DNA of 64,000 nucleotides from the NCBI GenBank assembly GCA_963747735.1, contig CAVVGE010000001.1, positions 372,001 to 436,000 of the forward strand. Direction: 5' to 3'. The position numbers were made by a program, and so were the translations under genes. The DNA is from AP-15 sp963747735. GTDB lineage: Bacteria > Pseudomonadota > Alphaproteobacteria > ATCC43930 > CGMCC-115725. The notes under the pieces are model-generated. The model was not told where the DNA came from and made no database searches. It saw only the letters and a program-made list of their open reading frames with translations. Positions 1 to 8,480 of the stretch are shown piece after piece (positions within the stretch are counted from its first letter, which is position 1; each line of letters opens with the position of its first letter).

Positions 1-1
1 G

Positions 2-91
2 GGCACGGTCGAGATCAGCTATCGGCCGGTGCATCAGTTCACGCTCTCGAACGAGGTCCAGCCCTTTCCGCCCAAGACTCGCGTCTATTGA
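2..91 (+). CDS. sdhA: Succinate dehydrogenase flavoprotein subunit, C-terminal end (partial)
   Basis: Only the last 29 codons lie in the window. They read GTVEISYRPVHQ... and finish with FPPKTRVY and a TGA. A C-terminus of this kind (PPKxRxY) is typical of the FAD-carrying subunit of succinate dehydrogenase (complex II), which oxidises succinate to fumarate. The identification rests on this short tail plus the gene that follows 9 bases later, sdhB, which is the usual partner. The membrane-anchor genes sdhC and sdhD would be expected upstream, outside the window. Confidence 0.85.
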   Translation, partial: GTVEISYRPVHQFTLSNEVQPFPPKTRVY

Positions 92-100
92 GGATCGGCG

Positions 101-880
101 ATGCCGGAGTTCACCCTTCCCGCCAACTCGAAGGTCGGCGCCGGCAAGCGCTGGCCCGCTCCCGCCGAGGCGACCCGCGTGCGGGAATTTGCGGTTTATC
201 GCTGGAACCCGGACGACGGCAACAATCCGGTCCTCGACAGCTTTACGGTCGACCTCGACCAGTGCGGGCCGATGGTTCTCGATGCGCTGATCAAGATCAA
301 AAACGAGATCGACACGACGCTGACCTTTCGCCGTTCCTGCCGCGAGGGTGTGTGCGGCTCGTGCGCCATGAACATCGACGGCGTCAACACGCTGGCCTGC
401 ATCACCGCGATCTCCACCATCAAGGGCAGGGTGCGGATCTACCCGTTGCCGCATCTGCCGGTGATCAAGGACCTGGTCGGCGACCAGACGCATCTCTTTG
501 CGCAATACCGCTCGATCGAGCCGTGGCTGCAAACTGCCGAGCCGCCGCCGCCCGATCGCGAAAGGCTGCAATCGGTCGAAGAGCGCGAGCGGCTCGACGG
601 GCTGTGGGAATGCATCCTGTGCTTCTGCTGCACCACCGCTTGCCCGAGCCATTGGTGGAACGGCGAGCGCTATCTCGGGCCGGCGGTACTGCTGCAAGCC
701 TATCGCTGGATCGCCGACAGCCGCGACGAGCGCACCGGCGAGCGGCTCGACGCGCTCGAAGACCCGTTCCGCCTCTACCGCTGCCACACAATCATGAACT
801 GCACCCGCACCTGCCCCAAGCACCTGAACCCGGGCAAGGCCATCGCCGAGATCAAAAAGCTCCTGGTGCTGCGCCGCTAG
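101..880 (+). CDS. sdhB: Succinate dehydrogenase iron-sulfur subunit
   Basis: SdhB passes electrons from the flavoprotein to quinone through three Fe-S clusters at the inner face of the cytoplasmic membrane. The 259-residue product has the normal family length. A plant-type [2Fe-2S] motif CREGVCGSC with a later Cys lies around residues 80-107, CILCFCCTTACPSHWW around 173-188, and CHTIMNCTRTCPKH around 228-241; the last two hold the [4Fe-4S] and [3Fe-4S] clusters. The start ATG follows the sdhA stop by 9 bases, so the two are co-transcribed. The last 63 bases before the stop occur again, with one mismatch, at 3363-3425 (see findings). Confidence 0.97.
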   Translation: MPEFTLPANSKVGAGKRWPAPAEATRVREFAVYRWNPDDGNNPVLDSFTVDLDQCGPMVLDALIKIKNEIDTTLTFRRSCREGVCGSCAMNIDGVNTLACITAISTIKGRVRIYPLPHLPVIKDLVGDQTHLFAQYRSIEPWLQTAEPPPPDRERLQSVEERERLDGLWECILCFCCTTACPSHWWNGERYLGPAVLLQAYRWIADSRDERTGERLDALEDPFRLYRCHTIMNCTRTCPKHLNPGKAIAEIKKLLVLRR

Positions 881-920
881 AGCAAGATCCGATCAGGTTG
901 CATCAGCCCGTCAGCCCCCC

Positions 921-976
921 TCACCCTTCCCTCTCCCCCCAATTGGGGGGAGAGGGTTGCGAAGGGTTGGCGAGGG
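921..976. repeat. Palindromic intergenic repeat after sdhB
   Basis: Positions 931-954 form a perfect inverted repeat with arms CTCTCCCCCC and GGGGGGAGAG around AATT. Weaker complementarity (CACCCTTCC against GAAGGGTTGG) extends it outwards. The same style of C-rich/G-rich palindrome recurs at 11070-11129 and 29518-29560, so it is a dispersed family rather than a dedicated sdh terminator, although it could act as one. The rest of the 420-base gap to 1302 shows no convincing gene. Confidence 0.7.
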
Positions 977-1301
977 GAAGCCGAGCCTTACCCGAAGCTG
1001 GGTGAGGGGGCTCTACCTAATCGGATCATGCTTTAGGCCAGCACCGCAGGGTCCGGCAGGCGCGCTTCGGCTCCCCTCTCGGCCCAGGCTGGCGTTTTAC
1101 TATTGTTTGCGAGGATTCGGCAGCGGAGGCCGCGGCCCAGAGCGGCTGCCCGTGTCGCGGCCGTTTCCGGGGGCAGGTCAGCTGCATCTATCTCGATCGC
1201 GCGCCCATAAGCTCGGCACAAATAGACTGGACGTTTTTGCATGTCTGCTATACGGTCGTTCGTAGATCCGGCAACAGGGTCGTTCCGAACGGGAGGTAGC
1301 A

Positions 1302-2981
1302 ATGACACCAGGGTTCTGGCTCCGGGGGGCCGCCTTCGGCGTCGCCGTCGTGGTGACGGCACCTGCGCCAGCGCAGGAAACGGCAAAATATGGCGGTACT
1401 TTAACCTACATGATCCCGGCCGATGCGCCGCCGAGCTTCGATGCGCATCGCGAGGAAACCTACGCGACGATCCACTCGGCGGCGCCGTTCTATAGTGTCT
1501 TGGTCAGAATCAACCCCAACAATCCGGGGTCGAGCACCGACATCGTCTGCGATCTGTGCACCGTGGTCCCGGAGCCGACCGATGCCGGAAAGACCTACAC
1601 CTTCAAGATCCGCGACGACGTGAAGTTCCACAATGGCGACGAGCTGACCGCCGCGGATGTCGCTGCGAGCCTGGACAAGATCGCCTTTCCGCCGCCGGGC
1701 AGCTTGAGCCCTCGCGCCACCGATTTCATGATGGTCGACAAGATCGAGGCGACCGATCCGCACACCGTCGTCATTCGTCTGAAGTTTGCCACCAGCGCCT
1801 TTCTGCCGGCGCTGGCCGATCCCTACAACTGGATCTACCAGAAGAAGGTGCTCGACAAGGACATCCACTGGTACGAGCACAACATCCTCGGCTCCGGACC
1901 TTTCAAATTCGCCGGCTATGAAGTGGGCCAGGAGATCAAGGGCGTGCGCAACCCCGATTACTACCACAAGGGGCTCCCCTACCTCGACGGCTTCGTCGGC
2001 ATCTATGCCCCGAAGCAGGCGGTTCAGCTCGACGCGATCCGCGCCGACCGGGCCGCCACCGAGTTTCGTGGCTATCCGCCGTCCGCCATAGACCAGCTGA
2101 AGCAGGAGCTCGGCGACCGGATTGTGGTGCAGCAGAGCGACTGGAACTGCACCCTGGGAGCCTGGATCAACCACAAGAAAAAGCCGTTCGACGACGTCCG
2201 GGTGCGCCGCGCCCTGACCCTGGCAATCGATCGCTGGGGCAGCGCGGAGGGCCTCTCCAAGGTCAGCCTGATGCACACGGTCGGCAGCCTGATGTTCCCG
2301 GGCTCGCCGCTGGCGGAGAGCAAGGAGCAACTCGAAACCATCGCCGGCTTCTGGCCGGACATAAACAGGTCGCGCGCCGAAGCGCGCCGGCTGCTGAAAG
2401 AGGCCGGCGCCGAAAATCTCAGCTTCGAATTGATCAACCGCAACGTCGATCAGCCTTATAAATACCTGGGCACCTGGCTGATCGATCAATGGGGCAAAAT
2501 CGGCTTGCATGTGACGCAGCGCGTCGTGCCGACCGGCCCTTGGTTCGCTGCGCTGCGCAGCGGCGAGTTCAGCGTCTCGACCGGCGGCAATTGCCACGGC
2601 ATCGTCAACCCGGTGATCGATGTTCAAACCTGGTTGTCGCACTCGGTCAGCAGCCAAAACTACGGCTACTACGAGGATCCGACGGAGGACGCGATCTACA
2701 ACAAAATGCTGCACGAGACCGACCTCGCGAAGCAGCGGGTTCTGGCCTACCAGTTCGACAAGCGCGTGCTCGGCGAAGAGGCGCATTATATTCACACCTT
2801 CTGGTGGAATCGGCTCGTGCCCCTGCGCTCCTACGTGCACGGCTGGAAGATCGGCCCGAGCCATTACGCCAACCAGGATTTGGCGACGATTTGGCTCAGC
2901 CCGCCCCACTGCGGGAAGTGTGCCGACCACGCGAGGATGACGAAAGCCGAAGCCGAGACCGGCAGACCACCTGGCAAGTAG
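1302..2981 (+). CDS. ABC transporter substrate-binding protein, family 5 (SBP_bac_5)
   Basis: Periplasmic binding protein of the peptide/nickel/opine type, 559 residues, which is normal for the family. The N-terminus is a signal peptide: a hydrophobic stretch to about residue 23, then APAPAQ-ETAKYGG, with cleavage likely after AQ. The mature start GGTLTYMIPADAPPSFDAH matches the family opening, and the region around residues 105-125 (KFHNGDELTAADV) is the conserved family core. The start ATG has a strong ribosome site (GGGAGG, 1291-1296). No permease or ATPase gene follows; the gene stands alone between sdhB and a partial copy of the sdhB 3' end. The ligand cannot be told from sequence. Confidence 0.92.
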   Translation: MTPGFWLRGAAFGVAVVVTAPAPAQETAKYGGTLTYMIPADAPPSFDAHREETYATIHSAAPFYSVLVRINPNNPGSSTDIVCDLCTVVPEPTDAGKTYTFKIRDDVKFHNGDELTAADVAASLDKIAFPPPGSLSPRATDFMMVDKIEATDPHTVVIRLKFATSAFLPALADPYNWIYQKKVLDKDIHWYEHNILGSGPFKFAGYEVGQEIKGVRNPDYYHKGLPYLDGFVGIYAPKQAVQLDAIRADRAATEFRGYPPSAIDQLKQELGDRIVVQQSDWNCTLGAWINHKKKPFDDVRVRRALTLAIDRWGSAEGLSKVSLMHTVGSLMFPGSPLAESKEQLETIAGFWPDINRSRAEARRLLKEAGAENLSFELINRNVDQPYKYLGTWLIDQWGKIGLHVTQRVVPTGPWFAALRSGEFSVSTGGNCHGIVNPVIDVQTWLSHSVSSQNYGYYEDPTEDAIYNKMLHETDLAKQRVLAYQFDKRVLGEEAHYIHTFWWNRLVPLRSYVHGWKIGPSHYANQDLATIWLSPPHCGKCADHARMTKAEAETGRPPGK

Positions 2982-3056
2982 AGCGTGATTCGTTCAGGCG
3001 TAATCACCTTGTCTTCCGTGGCCCCGGTGCAAGTCTATGTGAAGAAACGTGAAGCT

Positions 3057-3184
3057 GTGTCATTCCGGGGCGCGGGTAGTTTACCCGCGAGCCCGGAACC
3101 CAAGCACACCGGCATCCGATATGCTGGCGGACGGCGGTGTTCATAGGTTCCGGGCCTGCCCCGCGGGCATCCCGGAATGACACT
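3057..3184. repeat. Large inverted repeat, mobile-repeat-like
   Basis: Outer arms TGTCATTCCGGG (from 3058) and CCCGGAATGACA (to about 3182) are complementary over at least 12 bases. They enclose smaller palindromes such as CGCGGGTAGTTTACCCGCG. The roughly 126-base unit has no coding capacity of its own and looks like a short non-autonomous palindromic repeat. It lies in the 2982-3447 gap, which otherwise holds only the sdhB fragment. Confidence 0.6.
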
Positions 3185-3350
3185 GCTTTCCGCGAAGTAT
3201 TCGAAGGCGGAGATCCAGCGGCAAACGACTGAACGTTGGTTGCTGAGTTCCCGCTCTTCGCAGGGCCAGCAAAGAGAACGGAAGCGATCCCATCCGACCA
3301 AGCGGCCTCCGAAGCTAGCCGTGCTATCTTGGCCGTCGATCATGAGCGGC

Positions 3351-3428
3351 GCCCGCACCCGGCCCAAGCACCTGAACCCGGGCAAGGCCATCGCCGAGAT
3401 CAAAAAGCTGCTGGTGCTGCGCCGCTGA
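3351..3428 (+). pseudogene. Duplicated 3' end of sdhB
   Basis: Positions 3363-3425 match 815-877 of sdhB with one mismatch in 63 bases (C862 against G3410). The frame reads RTRPKHLNPGKAIAEIKK and ends LLVLRR-stop, while sdhB has RTCPKH: the last cluster Cys is replaced by Arg. Upstream of 3351 the similarity stops abruptly and the open frame becomes unrelated sequence, so this is a fragment and not a gene. The two copies bracket the 2.5 kb that carries the substrate-binding protein. Confidence 0.85.
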
Positions 3429-3447
3429 GCCGATACGTCCTCTGCGC

Positions 3448-4200
3448 TCAGAAATCGGGCTTGGGCAGCGGCCGCGAGGGCGTACGGATGACGAGCGGCG
3501 CTGGCGCCTCGTCGTCGATCGCCGCCCAGCCCCATTCGAGCAGTGGCATGACCAGACGGGCGAATTCGACGATCCGCTCGACGAGGGCGGGCGATTGCAT
3601 CTCGTCGTCGCTGAACCCGTCATGGGCCGTAAACGACTTCCAGCCGACATATTCCGCCACCGGTGTGCCTTTGGCCGCTTCAAAGCCGCGCGGTGGGCGA
3701 GAGAGGCGCTCGTCGGTGACGAGCGGGCAGCCCGCTCGCTCCAGCGCCGCAGCCATCGCCATAAAGCCGGCGGCGTCGCCGAGAATGGCGCGGCGCAACT
3801 TGCCGAGAAGATCGGGCCGCGGGTGCCAGAAGCCGGCCCCCGCCATCAATTCGCCGGGGGCTACATGGAGGTAGAGGAGGCCGGGATCGCGTTTGTCTCC
3901 GGAGCGCGTCAAGACCGAGCCGGCATGGGTTTTGTAGAGACGCTTGTCGGCCGAAAACCGCACGTCGCGATAAATCCGGAAGATGCTGCGCCTCGGATCG
4001 CCGACGAGCGGCAGGCCCGCCCGATCGAGCGCCTCTCCGGCCGCGGCAACGAGCGCCCGAAACGGGACCAGCACCTCGGCCTCGTAGATCGCCTTGCGCG
4101 GCTTGAACCAGACGGGGTCGTTGTGGTCGCGCAAGCCATTGAAAAACTCGAACGCGGCCGGCCGAAATCCAGCGAAACCACCGCTTGCGGTCGGCGTCAC
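3448..4200 (-). CDS. DUF2461 (TIGR02453) family protein
   Basis: A 250-residue protein of the DUF2461 family, recognised by the order GFRPAAFEFFNGLRDHND, WFKPRKAIYEAEVLVP, RSIFRIYRDVRFSADKRLYK and a central AGAGFWHPRPD. The function of the family is not known. The start is a GTG at 4200 that overlaps the stop of the D-aminoacylase gene by four bases (GTGA), so it is the last gene of a coupled chain ferredoxin > reductase > D-aminoacylase > DUF2461. No metabolic link to its neighbours can be read from the sequence. Confidence 0.88.
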   Translation of the reverse strand: MTPTASGGFAGFRPAAFEFFNGLRDHNDPVWFKPRKAIYEAEVLVPFRALVAAAGEALDRAGLPLVGDPRRSIFRIYRDVRFSADKRLYKTHAGSVLTRSGDKRDPGLLYLHVAPGELMAGAGFWHPRPDLLGKLRRAILGDAAGFMAMAAALERAGCPLVTDERLSRPPRGFEAAKGTPVAEYVGWKSFTAHDGFSDDEMQSPALVERIVEFARLVMPLLEWGWAAIDDEAPAPLVIRTPSRPLPKPDF

Positions 4201-5808
4201 CCGACCGTTCCGTCGGCGGCGCGGCGCAGCACCGTGCCCGGCAATGCCCCGGTATGGCGAGCGTCTTCGACGACGACGGCGCCGTTGACGAGGACCGTGG
4301 TGCGGGCGCCGGTCGGGTATTGGTGTGGGTCGGCGTAGGTCGCCTGGTCCTTAAAATCGGCGGGGTCGAAGATTGCGATGTCGGCGCGGCAGCCTTCTTC
4401 GAGGAGGCCGCGGTCCTTGAGCCGCAAGGCCGCGGCGGTCGCCCCGGTCATCTTGTGGATCGCCGCCTCCAGCGGCAGCAGCTGCTCCTCGCCGACGTAA
4501 CGGCCGATAATCCGTGGGAAGGTCCCGTAAAAGCGCGGGTGCGGCATGCCCTGGGCGACAATGCCGTAATCGGCGACGCAATTCCCGTCGGAGCCGACAA
4601 GGGCGGTCGGCGAGCGCACGATCGTGCGGATATCCTCTTCGGCGATCGAGGTGATCAGCACCCGCGTTGCCGCCTTGTCCTCGATCAGGTAGTCGCAGAC
4701 GACATCGATCGGGTCGGCGCCGCGCGCCGCCGCAAGCGCGCCAAAGGTTTCGCCCGCATGCTGCGGCAGATGCGGGGAAATCGAGATTTGCACATTGTCC
4801 CAGGACGGGATGCGGCCCCAATTGTTGAGCCCGTCGCGCTCGATCTCGGCGCGGATGCGGGCGCGGGTCTCGGGGAATGCAAGGCGCGCCAGCATCGCTT
4901 CGACGCCGCCTTCCTGCACCCATTGCGGCAGCAGGTTTTTCAATGGGTTGCTGCCCGCGGCGTAAGGGTAGGCGTCGCAATCGACCGCCAGCCCCTCGGC
5001 CCGTGCCTGCTCGATCATGCCGAGGATTTCCGCGGCTTTTCCCCAATTGTCGAGGCCCGAGCATTTCAAATGCACGATCTCGACATGGACGCCGCAGGTG
5101 CGGGCGATGTCGATCGCCTCCGCGACCGCCTCGACCACCTTGCTCGAATTCATCCCGGATGTGGGTGAAATAAAGACCATTGCAGTGCTTCAGCACCTGG
5201 CAGAGCGCCACGATCTCGTCGCGTTCGGCATAGCTCGATGGCGGCGTGAACAGCCCGGTCGAGAGGCCGAGCGCGCCGGCCGCGAGCCCTTCTTCGAGGA
5301 GTGCCATCATCGCTTCGAGCTCGGCCGCGCTCGGCGCGCGCGCCGCCATCCCCATGACGTTGAGCCGCAGGGTGTGGTGGCCGACCAGCATCCCGGCATT
5401 GACCGAAGTGGCCGGAAAGCTGTCGAGGTATTCGGAAAATGTCGTCTCGCGGAACGGCAGCCAGGGCGCGCTGGCGCTCAAATAATCCCGGATCAATTCG
5501 AGCTTTCCCGGCAGCACCGGTGCCACCGAAAACCCGCAATGGCCGACGATCTCGGTCGTCACCCCTTGCCGCACCTTGCTCTCAGCCTTGGGGTTGATCG
5601 GCAGGGTAAAGTCGGAATGGGTCTTGATGTCGATAAACCCCGGCGTCACCGCCATGCCGGCGGCGTCGATGATCTGCCCCGGCTCGGCGGATGGCGACGA
5701 GCCAATCGCTGCGATCCGGCCATCGCGAACGAGAACGTCGCCGATCTCACCCGGCCTTCCGCTGCCGTCGATCACCGTCCCGCCCTTGATCAGGATGTCC
5801 TGCGTCAC
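4197..5808 (-). CDS. N-acyl-D-amino-acid deacylase (D-aminoacylase), one frameshift
   Basis: Amidohydrolase-superfamily enzyme that removes the acyl group from N-acyl-D-amino acids. The N-terminal half (ILIKGGTVIDGSG, then VTPGFIDIKTHSDFTL with the metal-binding region, GHCGFSVAP, GLSTGLFTPP, YFTHIRDE) and the C-terminal half (SSKVVEAVAEAI, VEIVHLKCSG, VGSDGN) are in different frames. One extra T (minus strand) at 5147-5148 separates them; removing it restores RDESSKVVEAV. The corrected product is about 536 residues, near family length. The GTG start at 5808 overlaps the reductase stop (GTGA), which favours translational coupling. Many unrelated genes here carry similar single-base breaks, so an error in the sequence is as likely as a real mutation. 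Confidence 0.85.
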
Positions 5809-7037
5809 GGCTTGCGCGCCGCCGCGGCTCTTAGATCGAAGCTTTCGTCGGCTGCCTCCTCCGGAGAAAGGCGGGGGTCGCCCACCAGCATGCGGCGGGC
5901 TGCGATGTGGTCGGCCGGGCGGTGCACCAATTCTACCGCGACCAGCGTGCCGCCGCGGTAGCAGAAGACCGAGAAGCTGCGGCTCTCCGGGTTGCCGCGC
6001 ACGACCCAGTCGCCGCAGCCGATGGCGAGGCCGGCGATCTGCAATTTCAAATCGCCCTGGTCGCTCCAGAACCACGGCACCTTGTCGTAGGGTGCCGACT
6101 TTCCAACGATATGCGCGGCGACCGAGCGCGCCTGATCGACCGCGTTCTGCACCAATTCGAGACGCACCCGCGAGGGCGCGAACCGGGTCGGGAAATTGGC
6201 GCAATCGCCGATCGCCGAAATCGCCGGCTCGGCGGTCGCCAGCATTTCATCGACGGCGATGCCGTTGTCGATGGCGAGCCCGGCCTCGGCCGCGAGCTCG
6301 GCATTGGGGACGACGCCGATGCAGACGAGGACGAGATCGGCCGGCAGACGGCGCCCGTCGCCGGTCTCGACCCCGGTTACCCGGCCGCTGTCGCCGATGA
6401 TCCGGGCAACACCGGTGCCGAGCAGCAGCTCCGCCCCCCAGCGGCGGTGCGCGTCGGCATAGAATTGCGAGACCGGCGGCGACACCACCCGGCCCATCGG
6501 GTGCGGGGTCAATTCGACGATCTGCACCGCGGCACCCGCGGCGATCGCGACCGAGGCGAATTCGAGCCCGATAAACCCGGCGCCGATGACGACCACGTCG
6601 CGCGCACCCTCGAGCCGCTCGCGCAGCAGGTCGGTATCGGCGAGCGTGCGCAGCGCCAAGACGCCGTCGAGATCGGCGCCGGGCACCGGCAGCGGCCGGT
6701 TGCGCGCGCCGGTGGCGAGGACGAGACGGTCAAAGGCGATCTCGCCGCCCTCGGCCAGACGCAGGCAGCGCCCGCGCCGGTCGATCGCCGCCACCTTGGC
6801 GCCGGTCACCAGCTCGATCCGCTGCTTTTGGTAAAATTCCTCGGGCCGCAGCCATAATTCGTCGAGGCCGCTGTCGCCGGCGAGATAGGATTTGGACAAA
6901 GGCGGGCGCTGATAGGGCAATACCGGCTCGTCGCCGAGCAGCAGGACCTGGCCGGCGAAACCCTCCTGGCGCAATGACGAGGCGGCCTGAAATCCGCCTT
7001 GGCCGGCGCCGATGATGGCGACGACCGGCTCGGCCAT
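5805..7037 (-). CDS. FAD/NAD-dependent ferredoxin reductase (rhodocoxin/putidaredoxin reductase type)
   Basis: A 410-residue flavoprotein that moves electrons from NAD(P)H to a [2Fe-2S] ferredoxin. It has an N-terminal FAD-binding GxGxxG (VVAIIGAGQGGFQAASSLR), the LPYQRPPLSKSYL segment typical of oxygenase-coupled reductases, a second nucleotide-binding GxGxxG (VVVIGAGFIGLEFAS, about residues 148-162) and a C-terminal reductase dimerisation domain. It starts one base inside the stop of the ferredoxin gene (TGATG), so the pair is clearly one electron-transfer unit. No cytochrome P450 or oxygenase lies in the window, so the terminal acceptor is unknown. Confidence 0.93.
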   Translation of the reverse strand: MAEPVVAIIGAGQGGFQAASSLRQEGFAGQVLLLGDEPVLPYQRPPLSKSYLAGDSGLDELWLRPEEFYQKQRIELVTGAKVAAIDRRGRCLRLAEGGEIAFDRLVLATGARNRPLPVPGADLDGVLALRTLADTDLLRERLEGARDVVVIGAGFIGLEFASVAIAAGAAVQIVELTPHPMGRVVSPPVSQFYADAHRRWGAELLLGTGVARIIGDSGRVTGVETGDGRRLPADLVLVCIGVVPNAELAAEAGLAIDNGIAVDEMLATAEPAISAIGDCANFPTRFAPSRVRLELVQNAVDQARSVAAHIVGKSAPYDKVPWFWSDQGDLKLQIAGLAIGCGDWVVRGNPESRSFSVFCYRGGTLVAVELVHRPADHIAARRMLVGDPRLSPEEAADESFDLRAAAARKP

Positions 7038-7360
7038 CAGACCTGCGTCTCCGGCAGATGGACGACGAGCCCGTCCATCTCCGGGGTGACGACCAGCTGA
7101 CAGCTCAGCCGGCTGTTCGGCTTGCGCTCGCTCGCGGTGAATTCGAGCATCGACTTTTCGTCATCGGACTGCACCGGGGTCAGCGGCAATTGCGGCTCCT
7201 CGACATAGACATGGCAGGTCGCGCACATCATCTCGCCGCCGCATTCGGCGACGATGCCGTCGACATTATTGAGGATCGCCCCGCGCATGACGCTGGTGCC
7301 GACCGGGACGTCGATCGTCTCGCGCGCCCCGTCGGCGTGAACATAGGTGATGTTGGGCAT
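7037..7360 (-). CDS. [2Fe-2S] ferredoxin, adrenodoxin/putidaredoxin type
   Basis: A 107-residue plant-fold ferredoxin of the kind that serves cytochrome P450s (rhodocoxin, putidaredoxin). Cluster ligands are visible in CGGEMMCATC (Cys-x5-Cys-x2-Cys) with a fourth Cys in the RLSCQLV segment near the C-terminus. Length and motif spacing are normal. It is the first gene of the coupled run and directly precedes its reductase, which it overlaps by one base. Confidence 0.94.
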   Translation of the reverse strand: MPNITYVHADGARETIDVPVGTSVMRGAILNNVDGIVAECGGEMMCATCHVYVEEPQLPLTPVQSDDEKSMLEFTASERKPNSRLSCQLVVTPEMDGLVVHLPETQV

Positions 7361-7429
7361 TTTCTTCCTGTCGGTTGAGGGCGCTCGGCCGCAGCGGAGC
7401 GGATTAAATCCGTCACCCGCCAGGCGCCG

Positions 7430-8464
7430 TCAAGCCCGCGGCCGGACCGTCACCTCGTCCCCCGCTGCCACCAGCTCGGCGCCAAGAGCGGCACTCTCGC
7501 GCGCGAGCAGGTCGAAGGCCGCCCCCTCGTTCTCGATCGCGCACGGCACGGTCCGGTTCTGTGCGTCGTGGCGCACGAGCTGGAAGCTCGTCCCGGCGAT
7601 GCGGCCTCCCTCCCAGGCGACGCGGACCATCATGCCGAGCCAATCGCCATGGCGGTGCCCGCCATGGCCGGTATGGAACGAAAAGCTGCCGAGCCCGTAA
7701 AAGATCGGCTTGCCGCGGTAGATCTCGACCGGCAGCGAATAATGCGGGCCGTGGCCGATGACGAGGTCGGCGCCGGCGTCGATCGCGGCATGGCCGATCT
7801 CGGTCATGTAGCGCAGCACCTCGCGGCCGACCCCCCAATGGCACGAGGCGACGACGATATCGACGCGTTCGCGCAACGCCGCGACATCCGCGGCGAACCA
7901 TTCGAGATATTGCTTGTCGGCCCAGGTGACGATCTGCGGCGGCAGCCCCGGCCGGTTGGCCGGCGGCCTCCCGCCATGCATCGGCACCTGATAGGCGGTG
8001 TGGCCGCGGATGACGGCGATCCCGGTCGAATTGTCGCCGGCCTCGTGATTGGTCGGCCAATAGACCGAGCTGCGTTGCAAAAAGCCACAGCGCGCTCCGC
8101 CCGCTTCGACGATCGCCGGCGCGCGGGCGTTCGCCCGGTTGTCGCCGGCCCCGGTATGGCGGATGCCGAGCTTATCGAGCCGATCGATCGATGCGGTGAT
8201 CGGCGCTTCGCCGTAATTGACGTTGTTGGCGACGCCGACCGCGCGAAACCCGGCCGACCGCAGCGCTTCGCCGGCGATGGCGGGGTCCGCAAAAAATCCT
8301 TCGCGCTCGAGCGAATGCGCACCGGGCGGCGGGCAAAGACAGCATTCGAGATTGCCGAAGACGATGTCGGCGGCGCGGAGCTCGTCGCGCATCAGCGAAA
8401 ACGGGACCACTGCATCGTCCACATTCATCAAATTCACATCGCCGGTCAGGATCATCCTCGCCAT
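7430..8464 (-). CDS. CapA-family metallophosphoesterase (PGA_cap domain)
   Basis: A calcineurin-like phosphoesterase of the CapA/PgsA family, 344 residues. Motifs are ILTGDVNLMN at the N-terminus (metal-binding Asp), VFGNLECCL (Asn), VGVANNVNYGE and IGHGPHYSLPVEIYRGKPIF with FYGLGSFSFH near the C-terminus. Relatives take part in poly-gamma-glutamate or capsule formation, but many members have no known role. The ATG at 8464 is chosen because a strong ribosome site (GGAGGGG) lies a few bases upstream; an in-frame extension to 8638 would overlap the neighbouring gene. No signal peptide is visible. A 69-base gap separates it from the ferredoxin gene. Confidence 0.86.
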   Translation of the reverse strand: MARMILTGDVNLMNVDDAVVPFSLMRDELRAADIVFGNLECCLCPPPGAHSLEREGFFADPAIAGEALRSAGFRAVGVANNVNYGEAPITASIDRLDKLGIRHTGAGDNRANARAPAIVEAGGARCGFLQRSSVYWPTNHEAGDNSTGIAVIRGHTAYQVPMHGGRPPANRPGLPPQIVTWADKQYLEWFAADVAALRERVDIVVASCHWGVGREVLRYMTEIGHAAIDAGADLVIGHGPHYSLPVEIYRGKPIFYGLGSFSFHTGHGGHRHGDWLGMMVRVAWEGGRIAGTSFQLVRHDAQNRTVPCAIENEGAAFDLLARESAALGAELVAAGDEVTVRPRA

Positions 8465-8480
8465 CTTCCCCTCCAGCCGG

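Noticed and set aside
1033..1242. Small minus-strand ORF (MQKRPVYLCRAYGRAIEID...) upstream of the substrate-binding protein
   Set aside because: It has two Cys residues reminiscent of a degenerate zinc ribbon but no ribosome site, no full motif and an unconvincing C-terminus.
1401..2930. Long minus-strand ORF opposite the substrate-binding protein, and similar long antisense frames (for example 20983-22941 plus)
   Set aside because: Typical GC-rich shadows of real genes; composition is Arg/Ala/Asp-rich without family motifs.
3057..3184. Riboswitch or attenuator for the sdhB fragment region
   Set aside because: The structure is a symmetrical inverted repeat with no downstream gene to regulate; a dispersed repeat fits better.
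881..3362. A genomic island or integrative element inserted in sdhB
   Set aside because: The flanking repeat fits, but no integrase, excisionase or other mobility gene lies between the copies, so I report only the duplication.
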